Shown: positions 48,500 through 61,400 of the stretch, piece after piece
Layout: every line of letters begins with the position of its first letter
Numbering within the stretch: the stretch's first letter is position 1
DNA from: Saururus chinensis
Lineage: Eukaryota; Streptophyta; Magnoliopsida; Piperales; Saururaceae
Length of the DNA: 64,000 nt
Assembly (NCBI GenBank): GCA_035235625.1
Contig: CP141143.1
Location: 4,446,501-4,510,500 of the forward strand
Direction of reading: 5' to 3'
Notes under the pieces: model-generated
Database searches by the model: none
Told to the model about the DNA's origin: nothing
Seen by the model: the letters and a program-made list of their open reading frames with translations, nothing else
Position numbers and translations under genes: made by a program

Positions 48500-49440
48500 T
48501 TGATCATGGAAGGCTGTATCGGCCGATATGGGTGCATATCAGCCAATACCGGTACAGAACGGGGGGTGATACGCCCCCCACTATAATTATCAATACGTAA
48601 TGGTTGTATCAACCATACCATATCGATACGGCCTATACATATTGATACCGTATTTTAAAATTATTTTTTATTTAAAAAATTATTTTTTAATTTAAAAAAT
48701 TATTTTTTTTATAGTCATCGATACTCTCATCCGTATCGATACAACCTTCCAGGGTATCGATACGGATGATAATATCGACAATCACAGATACGGGTACGCA
48801 TCGATAATACGCATTGTACTCGCCAAAACGGTCGTAAACCCTTTGATATACATAAAAAAATATTATAACTAATAATATATCATTATAATACTTCATTTTA
48901 GAAGGTCGTATAAACTGATACGAGTGCTCTAAAATTATTTTATTTTAGAACCATATACTTTACTCCCTCTGTCCTCTACAAACTATTATTCCCTCCACCC
49001 CATATTAAGTGTTCTAAAATTAATTTATTTTAAAATTAAATAAGATATTTAATGAGTTATATGAATATTATTGAAAAACTCATACGGTAGATGTTTAAGT
49101 AAATGCATAATTGTGGAGCACTATATTTTTAAAAAAATTATGTAAACTATATAGACCCACTTATATTGATATCATATAATTTTTTTTTAAATATTTTTAA
49201 TATAATAAAAACATAGTCATTAAAAGAGGTTGGAATGGAATTATATTTTTGTTTTTAAGAAAAAAATTATTTTTTTAAAAAATAAAAAAAATTATTTATT
49301 TTTTAAATAAAAAAAATATTAAAATATTAGAGTATCGATACGTATCGACCATAGCGATATCGTATGCCCGATACGGCCGGTATATATAGATGATATGTGT
49401 GGGGGGCATATCGCCCCCTGTATTGTATTGGTATCGACCT
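48500..49440. mobile_element. Inverted-repeat element with CGATACGG motifs
   Basis: The left arm (about 48510-48630) has GTATCGGCCGATATGG, a GGGGGGTGATACGCCCCCC block and CCATATCGATACGGCC. The right arm (about 49328-49440) has TATCGATACGTATCGACCAT, GATACGGCCGG and a GGGGGGCATATCGCCCCC block in the complementary order. The core is AT-rich and appears to contain another MITE-like piece at about 48961-49110 (ACTCCCTCTGTCC, then CCCTCCACCCCATATTAAG). Non-coding; probably a non-autonomous DNA transposon with a nested insertion. Confidence 0.5.
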
Positions 49441-50038
49441 CTAGTGCATGTCGACCTTCATTTTCTAGTGCATGCCGGCCTCCCTTTTTCAGTGCTTCTG
49501 TCATTTTATAATACCACCTCTAGAGGTGGTGTTGTAAAATCTCACTTTTATGTTATAAGTTTCCAGCAAAATCTTCTCAAATCACAATCCTAAGATTTTT
49601 AATTAACATTGTATTTCAAATACAAGAATCAATTGTTTAACCACTAACGTAATATTTAAAATATTATATTTTAAATCTTAATATAATAACGCTAAATTGT
49701 AAATATGACATAGACAATTCTAAACGACTAACAGAAAATTTTAAAATACTAAAATTTATTTTCAAATCCTGATTGACTAACCCCCTGTTGGTAAACTCGG
49801 AAGTAATTTTACCGGGGGAAACTCGTTGAAAAAGATTGGCCCAGTTTCAGTTTAAGTAGAATCTAAACGCTGGACCCTGCAGGACCCGTACGTATTTCCG
49901 TATATTTTTTTAGTGTCATCAGATTCAGCTACTATGTTGCCAGCTCAGTTGATAAGAAGTCTCTATCATTCTGATTTCCATATATTTCTTGTGTACGATG
50001 CCGATTTCCATAGTGGAAAAAATCATCTTGTTCACTTG

Positions 50039-50105
50039 GTTTTTTATGCTCCGCGAATGCACTGAACCCACGAGGCGTTCCTTACGCTCGCGGAGCATAA
50101 AAAAC
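50039..50105. repeat. Perfect 18-bp inverted repeat
   Basis: GTTTTTTATGCTCCGCGA at 50039-50056 is exactly complementary to 50088-50105, with a 31-base loop. The flanks show no extended pairing. It may be a tiny foldback element; no further identity is supported. Confidence 0.8.
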
Positions 50106-50115
50106 ACTTCCCACA

Positions 50116-50163
50116 CGATGATATGTGAGACGGTGATAACGATGATATGTGAGACGGTGATAT
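50116..50163. repeat. 24-bp tandem duplication
   Basis: CGATGATATGTGAGACGGTG-ATAA is followed at once by a second unit differing in one base at its end. Confidence 0.9.
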
Positions 50164-52640
50164 GCGAGAGAGAGAGATAGAGAGACATAACATTACGTAT
50201 TAGAATGGAAACACAACGTAGTGGATCAAATCCGGACCCATCTGGAGACTGGAATCCCACTTATTGATGTTGTTAATCTGTTAAAAACTAAGATTATGGC
50301 CACCCGGCCCTACAATTGAGTTGTAATTTAACCGTTATTCTAAATTAAGATAATGCGAACAATGGAGGTGTGGTTGGGGGACCTTATGTTGCAGGCGACC
50401 CCATCCTGAGCCTCCCTGTAATAGGATGCGCTATGCATGCACCACTCCTACTTGATGTGTGTTACGTCTACGCCATACCAGCTGCTTGAATGCCGTCGGT
50501 CATTAATGTTCCCTATGCCTGCGAGGTCCAAATTTACAAATTTCCAAGAAGAATTAAGACTAGTAAATTAGTAATGCGATTTTTATATAGTAAGAGTAGT
50601 AATGCTATCACAATCATGCATATTAGCATTCATACCAAGTAGGTCCACAATCAGAACACACCTAAAAGTCGCAAGTTGCGGGTAATGGGAATTGTTTATG
50701 GCTAGCACACCCTTTTAGTCCCGGTCATCAGATACTGCCAGTTCATATTTCATATTTTATTGACCCGGTCAACTACTTACTGTATATGTTTTCAGTGTGC
50801 CGAATTTCATAATAAGAATAAGAAAGAATCTGGATGTGCATCTACCGAAGCATGTTGGGATAGAGCGACCCGACGGTGCCACAAATTATTATTCTGCAAA
50901 TCTTTCGTTAACCACAGAAGCAATTCACATTTTTAATCTTTCGAGTATATGAACTACTTTTGTTTTGAAAATTGTGAATTACTTACTAATCTGCGGAAAT
51001 CGGTTTATCATAAGAATGCCCCACGGCGTTTAATGCTGAGGATCGTGAATTGCCGAATAGGAACCGAGTTCAAGTGCCTTGAGATAGTCGTGGGGCTTCT
51101 TTCGTCATTTGGCATGTGATGTTCAAAGTTTAAAGTTCAAAGATCGGAGTGCCAGCTGGTCTTGAATGAATGCGGAAAGCGCCTCGCACCATAATCCACG
51201 TTCCCCAACCACTCTTCTTTGAATTTAAAGATCGCGTGAACATTGTTAACTCCCCGCGCTTCCAAGTGAGCCACTGAATAGACTCAATTGCCCTGTGTGG
51301 AAACTAATGACCGTCCATGATAACGATTATGCCCCTCCTGTATCAACTGGATCTAAGAAGTAAGAACGTGCTAAATCTTGTAGAAAGAGGAAACGAACGT
51401 GCTAATTCCTAGTCATGAAGTCTAAAATGACTCTTGCACGGCTAAAGCCCTTGATTATGTTGGAAGATCATATACCGTGAGATTTGAGAACAAATGCGTC
51501 CGGCTTATACACAATATACCCGGTTGCCGCTCTTTTAAAGGCACGTGTTGTACGTCAGAGTTCGCGGCCATGAATTGGAGAAGCAAAAAGGAAGGAGGGA
51601 CTGGAGTCGAAAAGTTCCACACATTTTGTCACTATCAGCAGTCCCGTCATCATCCAATAAGTGTGATGGAGTGAGGCTACACTGACATCCACGGGCTTAT
51701 ACCCGTAACGTACCGTAGGCTTGCTTAAGCACCTTCCCATGCGACGAGAGAGTGGCGACGCACACCTCACAGAGCCGTGGACACTCATGGTCAAGTAGTG
51801 GGACGCCTAATTCTGACCAGATCTAAATCTCTCACCTTAAAAATTTTTAAATATTTATACAATGGCAACAAATGCTTTCTCGATTGTGGGTCATGGGAAT
51901 TGTTTATGCGGTCTCACGTTTGATGAGTAAAAGTACCTCACCCTGCGAGTTCAACAATGAACACCTAAACGTGGAAAAAAGAGCAGCTCCGTATTTTCCT
52001 TATCTGGCCAGACGAGTTTACCGATCGAGCTTCAGCTTGTTCGTTGGAAGAATTTAAAAAGACAAAAAACTGGCATTCATTTCAATCTGCTGCCGGGGCG
52101 TGAGGGTCACTCTCCTCCCTTCACTGGTTTGCCTGGTAGATGATGTCATTTTCTATCCTGGTCTCTGCATTATCCTTTAAACCATCTGTTTTTAATTTAA
52201 GTGCACAATGCTGATTTATTTTTTTAAAAACAAAAAGAGCACAACGGAGGGTATATTCGACCATTCGCCTTATGGTGGGGGTGTTCCTGTCATTCCAGTA
52301 AACGGAGGTGGTGGGCCCACTTCGGCTCCTGCCCTTTCCATATCGGCCTCAGCTTTTGGGCTTCTTTTTCGTAACCGCCACATGATTGTGCAGCTGCCCC
52401 TGCCCCGCCTTGAAAAAGAACAGAGACAAAGGACGCTACTTGCACAAGGCGATCGCTTTCCCGTTCCCCTTGCAAACACAACAGTTTCTGTCCTTCTGCA
52501 CTCCTCTGCATCCCCGACCCAAAGATTCAAATACATCTTCTCTCTCTTTCTCTGGTCCTGTACTCCCTCCAGAACAGGAGTAGGAGTATGTTCTTCTACT
52601 CTTTCGCTTCGGCACAATAGAGTTCGTCTCAAAACCGACA

Positions 52641-55512
52641 ATGGGGGAACTTCCCCTCCTCTCTCCCATCTGGTTCCTCTGCCTTCCTCTGTTTTCAAGT
52701 CCTGCTCGCGCCAGAATCTCTCCATCCATGTCGCCCTTTTCTGGGGTTGCCCTGCCTCCTAACATTGGGCCAGTTTCTTCAATTTCCGCGCCAATGGGGC
52801 TTGTTCCTTATGGTAAGAACTGAGGAAGTACTCATGGCCATGGGATCCGTTTTAGCTTTTCCTGTCTCGAGTTTTGCGTACTTTGTCTTTCAAACGAAGG
52901 TTTTTCTATGTGACGAGGAGCACCAAAGTGGATTAAAAACAGAGTCATACTGCCCTTTTGTTCAAGTAGTCGGCTTTATTGTAGTACACTTTGTACTCTT
53001 TTCTGTTAATTTTCTCTCAGAGCCATCTAATTATGTTTTCCATTTTAGTTTACTTGACTTATTGTAGGGTTTTTTACTTGGTCCGTGCCAAAAATTATCA
53101 AGTCTTAATTAACTTACTGCCATACAACTTTTTTGGCAATATATCGCTGCAATTGATATGAAAAATGTATAAAATATCCGCTTGTTTTTCTAACTTCTCT
53201 TGTAGTGATTACTTTGTTATCGGCCTAAAGTCCACTTCGGTCAAGGAGAACGTATGTTCTAAAGCAAACTAATTTGTCATTAATTTTGTTTTCTTCCAGG
53301 AGCCTTAAGAGTTAATGAGTCGCATCATCATTTGCACAAGGGACTGATTTTGGCAATAGTTTTAGGATCTTCGATTGCTACCTTGATTGTTATTGCTTCA
53401 TTTTGTGTTTGGGCTATTCGACGGGATAATGAGCAAAAGACCATTCCCAAAGGTGTAAAAGCGTCAGGTAATTTCCAATTCTATTCTATGTATATTCACC
53501 TCCTTAGAGCCTAGTTTTGTGCTTAAATTTGATATATTTTCTCAATTTTTTTGCCTTTTGCATCATGACATGCGACAAGTAGATGCTAGCAACGGCCTAA
53601 ATTTTGGCCCAATAATGGGTAAGCTCGGCTCTCTAAAGACCACTGGCAGGAAGGGCACAATCTCCGTCATCGAGTACTCCTTGCTTGAAGTGGCAACAAA
53701 TAATTTCAGTGATAATTATGTATTGGGGGAAGGTGGATTTGGTCGTGTTTACAAGGCTCGTTTTGATGCGAATATCTTTGCTGCGGTGAAGAAAATAGAT
53801 TGTTGTGTGCCCGATTCCGACAAAGAATTTGAGGTCTGTAATCATTTGGCTCACTTATTTTGGGTTCATATCTTTCCACAGATTTCTCATTTCTTTCTCT
53901 TCTGGTTTAATGTGTATTTTCTCATTTCTCTTGTTACTTGCAGAATGAGATCGACTTGATGAGCAGAATTCGACACCCGCACATTGTTTCTCTTCTGGGA
54001 TACTGTATACACGGCCAAACTAGGTTTCTTATCTCTGAATTGATGCAGAATGGGTCCCTGGAATCCCAATTACATGGTATTGCAGCATAGATAGTCCATT
54101 AATGCTACAGATTAATCTGAAAAAATACAAAGATATAAAACTTAGTGTATCAAAAATTCTGTTACCTAAATTGTTACTATTTTAGGACCTTCTAATGGGT
54201 TGGCTTTAAGGTGGTACCTTCGCATGAAAATTGCTTTGGACACGGCAAGGTTGGTTAGTTTTATTATTTTTGTTGGTTGTGCTTCATGTGAGTTAATAAG
54301 TCCAAAACTATTTTATGGTACTCTGAAAGTTTTTACATGGATGCTGGACAGAGGACTGGAGTATCTTCACGAGCACTGCAATCCCCCGGTGATCCACAGA
54401 GATCTGAAGTCATCTAATATTCTTCTGGACTCTAATTTCAACGCCAAGGTATAAACTCTTTTTTGGACTTTCTCAGTATGTATTCCTTCTTTTTCTACAA
54501 AGTGAAACTACATTTTTTTGTGTATTTCTCCATATTATATTTTCTGCATTTCCATGGGTACAGCTATCAGATTTTGGCCTTGCTGTCACAGCTGGAGTTC
54601 AAAGCAACAACAGTGTCAAACTATCCGGTACACTCGGTTACGTAGCTCCAGAGTACCTCCTAGATGGTATGACAAATAATTTGCGAGTTCCCTTTCCCGA
54701 TCAATGGGTTCAATACATATTTTTTTATTAATAAATTTATGGAAGAAATAAAAAAGGTATTTACAATTTCCACTAACAGGCACAATATTTAAGTTTTTAT
54801 ATCGAATATTATTTGCTGCACCATTGAAATGTTGATATAGCGTTTGAGATTAGCCACGTGGTTGATATCTATGGGAATTACTTTAAATGGTTTTGAATTT
54901 GATTTCTTTAGGTAAACTTACAGAGAAAAGTGATGTTTACGCTTTTGGAGTTGTTTTGTTGGAGCTCCTACTGGGAAGAAAGCCAGTAGAGCAAATGAAT
55001 TCAGCTCAGTGCCAATCCATTGTCACATGGGTATGCAGTTACTAGTTTCGATTTTTTTACTATTTGGAACTTTTTTTTGTTACTATTACCTCTCTCTCTC
55101 TCTCTCAAAGCTGTCTCAACTGCCATATTTAAGAGTTACGAATATTCTTGTCTTGTGTTTCGTTTTTTATGTGCAGGCCATGCCTCAGCTAACTGATAGA
55201 TCAAAGCTTCCAAACATCGTGGACCCTGTAATTAAAGATACAATGGATCTGAAACATTTGTACCAGGTCTTCAGGATTTCTATATTATAATAGTTAATGT
55301 CAACTTAGCAGTACTTCTTGATCCTAACACCAGTAAAGCAATGTATGTAGGTTGCCGCAGTTGCTGTGTTGTGTGTACAACCTGAACCAAGTTATAGGCC
55401 ACTAATAACTGATGTCCTTCATTCTCTCATCCCTCTTGTGCCTATCGAACTTGGAGGTGCTCTTCGGATTGCAGACGCGGCATCTCATGCAAGCCTAAAA
55501 TCTTTCTCTTGA
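52641..55512 (+). CDS. Receptor-like protein kinase, At1g80640 type, ten exons
   Basis: Exons 52641-52812, 53300-53467, 53580-53833, 53944-54076, 54186-54249, 54352-54448, 54564-54666, 54912-55030, 55177-55266 and 55351-55512 join in phase to 453 residues. A signal peptide (about 1-23) and a short extracellular part precede one membrane span (about 72-97, [20 protein letters not shown]). The kinase domain starts with the glycine loop GEGGFGRVY (163-171). Catalytic Lys is K184 in AAVKKID, the active-site Asp is D281 in HRDLKSSN, the metal Asp is D299 in DFG, and APE follows. All essential residues are kept, so it should be an active Ser/Thr kinase. The block from [20 protein letters not shown] to [20 protein letters not shown] and the end [15 protein letters not shown] are typical of the At1g80640/At2g25220 pair. 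Ligand and pathway are unknown to me. The acceptor before exon 3 is an AAGTAG tandem site, so one Val may be optional. Confidence 0.92.
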
Positions 55513-58465
55513 TTGCAATCTTACGAACAAATTTTGCATGCCATGTCAGACTGCATTTTCTGCAATTCTATGTCGGCAAAGTTCTTTAGGCAGCGGCACT
55601 ACTTGCCTCAGCATCTCAAGCTAGAGATTTAGATGGGAAGGTAAGTCGGCGCATTAGCAAGGAAGTGCTCTTTCCTGCTTTTAATATGTAAATGGCTCAA
55701 TTTACGAGTTCTTCTCTTGCAATCATTAAAATAGTTGTATATATTTGTGATAATTAAATGATAATTTATGTCGGATATTATTTATTACAAATCACCTCTG
55801 CCCAATTCACTAATCCTTGGCTTCTGTCAGACTTGTGCGTTGTCTCCAGGTAGTGTCTCTTTTGTACATATAGAACCGCGTGTGTTTAATGAGCTGCCTA
55901 CAAGAACCTTATCATGATTTTTGATGAGTTGCTGCTTCATTTCTTAAATAGTGACCCCGGAGGTTTGCGGTCAGACTTGTGCCGTGTATTTCACCATTCA
56001 CCAAACGACCCATCAGCATGTTATAACTGCCATGTCTCATAGACTATGCCGATAGGTTATTTGGTAAATGGTAAAATACATTAGTGTGGGACGTGCACTA
56101 AATTTTTTCTCTAAGCAAGTATAGGGTCTGGATGAAAAACTGTTATATTAAAAGGTATGACCACTTTGAAAAGAATCTAGTTAAGGTCTTGCCTTGGCTC
56201 TCATATGTAATATATAACGTACAAGACAGAGCTTATCTGTGATCGGCCTCAGGTTTTGGTTATTAATCCAAAGGCAACGGACAGCCTCATATGTCAATGG
56301 GTCTCGCAACTCTATGTTTTCTAAAGGCCGAATACATCAGCAGCAGCAGTTCAACCGAAAGCTTTAGAAGTAATCATCAACGAAAGCAAAACAAACAGGG
56401 CCAACAGGCCAGACCATTGATATCCCCTGAACAGACACCCTTCCCATTAATACAACCTTGAAAGCTCATAAACTGATTAAACCGACCAGGAACGTTCTAC
56501 GGCCTTCTAGCCGAATCACGGGAAAAACGACTGTGTCAATTTGGTTGGAAATATTAGGGTTTTGTTTTTTTAAAATGTTTAGGGTTTGTTGGATGACCTA
56601 GTAGACCTTGCATGCCGTACCAATACAAAAAGTTTGATGGATTTTTTCCCCACCCCAAAAAAAAGCTGGATCTTTCACGTAATAAATGTTATGTGAGTTT
56701 GTGCTACTTGAGAAGTTATTTTTGCTGTATGATCATCCAATATTCCGCTAACTATTTCCATAAATTGGAATAAGTATACAGAGTAAAAAATATTTGGTCA
56801 TTTTTTTATTTAACATTCGGGTAATTTTGATCTCATGTATCTTAGAAGAGATATTGTCAAACCTAAATTGTTCTAATGAATGGTCGTCTTTATCATCCAA
56901 GAGTTTTAAGCTCTTTAAAGAAGATAATCCGTTTTAGTTCATTAGGCACGGATCAAAACAATCTATTAATAATAGGGTCTATTTGACAACCACTTTAAAA
57001 ACCAAAGTTGATTTTTTTCAAGTCTTATCAGTGTGTATGATTTTAAAAAAAAAAACCTTTTCAATAAAAAGGTTACTAATGAAAGACCTTTTTTAAAGGG
57101 TTACCATGGCCTTAAAATATTTGCTATTGGGTGAGACAAAATGCAAAACCAGAATTTTTTCCTGGTAATTTAGTTAAATCTTTTCACTGACAAGACATGT
57201 ACAGTAGAAAACCTCGTATTCAACCAACAGGTTGGCGCTGAGACGAAGAAGCTAATTCAAAAGTAGAGTATATGCATGACGCAAGATCATGTCTCGGATG
57301 CTGCATGGCTTAGATCCGCAATAACTGTAATGTCTAACGCTGTCAATTCACTGAATTAATGGTGCACATGTTAGCTTACGTATCTACTTTTAGCTAACGC
57401 ATGCGCTATCACAATCGGGCTGGGAAAGAACGGAAGGAGCACGATGTGCTGCGGCTGCTTAACCACTGATGCGCGGGCCCCATCAATCTGCGCACCAATG
57501 AAAGGACCTACGTGAGCCTTATCAATGTGCTCACCAATAAAAGGACGAGTAATGCTAATGTGACGTTAAAGAATTTACGTAAAAATTTATTTTATTTTTT
57601 CATTACCATTGATAAGTGGGACCTTTTTATGGGTCTCATTCAATAATGGTGATAGAAAATAAAGTAATTTTTTTATGTATATTTTTTAATATCATGTAAT
57701 TATTTTTCTAAAAGGACTTCTGCATAGCCATAGAATGCCGTAATGACCAATACAAATTTGTATTGATCTATGCTTCATGAGGTGGTACACACTTTACAAG
57801 TTTTATTGATACGAAGTTGGCATTTCACACGTATCATAGCAATACCCCGTATTGACAAATTTTTTCACGGAGCTGAACGAGTCAAGCTTTTAGGTGGAGC
57901 CCATGAGTCACTAGTTGTGTACTTCATTCTCCAATTGTACAACCTTGTGTCAAAAATAACAGAGGTAGTGGAGCGGGCACTGTGGCTAGCCAAGTTGCTA
58001 AACCCAGTGGTGGTAAAGCTGGGGAGTATGAGGCAAGCCTAAACTATGTTGAATTCGAGGACTATTTCCGGAATGTGGTGTTTCTTGGATGTGGTGGTGC
58101 TGGCGGTATTCGAATTAGTAGAGCCAAGGATGTGGAAGGAGTCTGAGGAGAGGGCTTGGATGGACCAGCTACTATTGGGTCGCTGCATCGCATAGGTGGT
58201 GGGGTTGGGTGAAGCAGTGGAGAGCAGGGGGAGTAGACAGAAGAGAGGGAATGTCAAAACATGACACCACTTCAAAGAGCGTTAACGCATTTTGGAGTTG
58301 GTCACAATGTAACTTGAAATAGGAGTCATAGTCTATATTGGACTATGATGTGGAATCTTTACCTATCTATATAAAAGCCATCATGCCGTTAATTTTCTAG
58401 TGTAGAAAAGACTTTTGCTTTTGTAGAAAAAGAAGCTCTAGGTTAAGAGAGAGGTATATAAAGAG
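55513..58465. other. 3'UTR and spacer downstream of the kinase
   Basis: The kinase 3'UTR probably extends a few hundred bases. At 57470-57550 a phrase (CACCAATGAAAGGAC / CACCAATAAAAGGAC) is duplicated 52 bases apart. A minus-strand frame at 58275-58039 begins with a signal-peptide-like segment but has no family match that I know. No other gene is seen. Confidence 0.4.
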
Positions 58466-61400
58466 TGTAAGATCTCTGAACTTAAATCGGTTTTTAATTT
58501 AATTAGTTTCAGTACTTTTATCTTGTTTAAGATATTCCTAATTAATTTTGATAATTTTTAGAAATAAAAGTAATTTTTAAAAATTTTAAATAAAAATAAA
58601 TTCATATTTATGAGTTTTAAGTTATTTCAAACTATTTGTAATTTTTTGGGATTTTTGTGTATTTTTTAAAAATTATGGTGTAGCGGGACCTCATGGGCCC
58701 CGTTGTCGAAATTAAGGTCTTTGGCCCAAAATGTCATAGACATAAAAGGAAGCCATTATAAAAAAAATTAGAATTTTTCTGGTCCTTTTGGTTAAATGGC
58801 CAAATTTTAAAAGTTTATTTAAAAATTATTTTTACACCCCAAGTTTTAGTTAGATTTACCCCAATCCTTTCTATAAAATGGAAATAGGTTGTGTAAGGGT
58901 GTTTAGAGTATAATCCTCAATTAGGCCTAAAGAAGAAACGATTAAAGGTATGTTCTTCCCTAATTCAAACTTAATCATTAGGGTTTTTCTAATCCTCTCT
59001 TAAATTTACTTTCCTTGATGGATTTAATCTGTTTTGAAAATATTAAATCACTGTTTTACTTCCCTATTTAAAACCCTAACCTTCAAAATTTTATTTTTAT
59101 GTCTCCTAAGCTCTTGATCTAGGGTTTGCTTTTATAATTTTCAACTCTAAATCGAGTTTAAGTGTATTTTAACATAAAAATCTTATTTTTGGAAGGTTTC
59201 AAAGGTGATTAAAGCATTAATTCGACTCAAATAAAGTAGAGAGGTAATGAATTTTCAAAGCTTAGCCTTGTTATGGTGAAAATCTCGATTTTATGGGTTT
59301 TACTTGAATAAGTTTTCTTGATTAATGCTTTAATGGTTATTATGAAATGTCAATTTCTTGCCTTGATTTATTAGGGTTTTACCTTGAAATGAGTTTAATT
59401 AGCTTTTTGGAATGTTTAGTGGAATTTTGATGGTGTATGAAGCTTGTGATGAAGGTTTTAACATTCTTCAATGGTGTTTGGGTTTTGAATTTCGAAAGAA
59501 AAAAGAAGGCTCAAACTGTGTGTTGGCAATTGATTGTGCCAATTGGCCGATCGATCGGGCCGTTCGAATGACTTACTAGGCTGATCGATCAACTACATGG
59601 TAGTTCTGTCATTTTTTATTTTGATGCTCACTTTAGTGATTTTACTTAATTTGATGATTCTAATAGTTATGGGCAGTGTTCTATGTTGGAATTAAGTTAA
59701 TATAATGACGTAGAGTTGATGATAGAGATTTATAAAGTATGCTTAAGAATTTGTTATATGGTATTATATGTTGATAGTTATACATGTTAACATTTAATTA
59801 CCTTGAATGTATGAATGATGAAATTTTTATGATTAGAGCAGGGACATTACACGGTAAATTATAAGATGTTATATCTTATAATGAGAATAGATTGTGGGTA
59901 AATGATGTTTTAATGTTATAGCTTCATGTGTAGAATAATTATGCTTGAAGAAGTTGAGCATTTGATTTCAAATAAGATTTATGGTAGATTTCACCCTTGA
60001 TTTTAGTTGGTAATCGTGATGTGGATGTGTGTAAAGCATATGTGTATTACCTTATGAGCTTATGTCAAAGCATTGGTCATGTACTTAGGAGATGAATGGA
60101 CACACACATATGAGGAATCTATCATGAAATCGTAGTTAATTATGATTTGATTATGATGCATGAGGGGATTGATGAGAGTACATTCTACGTGTTGGAATTC
60201 ACGTAGATCTTGCTTATAGATGAATCATGATATCATGCATCATGAAACAAACTTCATGAATCAGATTTTATCGATGTTTAGCTAGAATTGATCGATTGTA
60301 TGCAATGAGGTGAGATTACGTGCCTAATTAATCAATCGTCGACTTAATCAAAACTTGGTTAGTCTGAAAGGAAATGATTTTGATTTGAGATCCTATGTGG
60401 AACATGTATATTCCTCGGGTTGAGTCGAGTCAAATTGAGTTATGTGGGAACGAGTTGTGTACTTGTCTTGCGGATGAGATTAGTTATTGAGATTATCTAG
60501 ATGTAATATCCCTAATTTTCCCGGGTTTCAAAATTTAAATACGTGGAAATTATGGTGTTTAACCTATTGACATTCTTATTAGAATAACTTTCTCCCTAGA
60601 TATAATTTGGGGCTGAAGCTAATTCTATTGGAAAGTAGACAGAAAGAGCTTTGAAACGCCACCAAGAACGCGCGAATCGGAGTCCGGATGAGGGAGAAAC
60701 GACCGTTTGAAGTTGAACATATCGTGCAGGACCCGTTTACCCGAACTGAACGTGCGAATTGTCCGTTTAAGTCACTATTTGGGCCCAATCAATTAGCATT
60801 CCGAATTTGTGTTTTTAGGGCTCAATTTGGTTGCTAAATTGAAGGGGTTTTAACCCAAATTCTCATGACTATAAAAGGAGAATTAGGGTTAATAGAAGGG
60901 GGTCTTTGCCCGATTGAAGGGGAGAAGACGGTGAAAGGCGAAGCTCCGGCGAGGGTCCGACAGAGCTCTGGCAGCGGTAGATCGACAAAAACTCAACCGT
61001 TGAGGTGAGATTTCAAGTTGAAATTGTAGGGAATTCATTAATTTATTTTACTCAGCATAATATTAAAAGTAATTTATGCACAAACTGTTCACGTGAACAG
61101 TTGGGTTCGATCGTAAGCAAGGGTGGCCACGGCCTTGTCCGTGGCCCTGGCCTGGCCTCGGCATCCCTGACTCTGGCCGCGGCGGCCCCTTGCTCCGGCG
61201 AAGCCTTGGCGGCTGCAGACTCGGCTGCCGCTGTGCTGGCCGCCAGATCGCTGCAAAAAAAAAAAAAAGACAGAGAAGAGAACACTGTGGTGGCGGCGCG
61301 GCACAGCCCGGCCGGAGTAGGGACTTGGCTTCCCGGAATCGCCGGACGATGGAGATCCGGTCAAGCAAGGCCACCGTCCGGCAGAGGCGGCTTGCCGTCG

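Larger units (their letters stand above)
48014..52640. other. Spacer between the STP7-type and kinase genes
   Basis: Beyond the STP7 3'UTR there are an inverted-repeat element at about 48500-49440, a Stowaway-like end near 48961, a perfect hairpin at 50039-50105 and a short tandem duplication at 50116-50163. From 50200 to 52200 I recognise nothing. 52270-52640 is probably the leader of the kinase gene. Confidence 0.45.
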
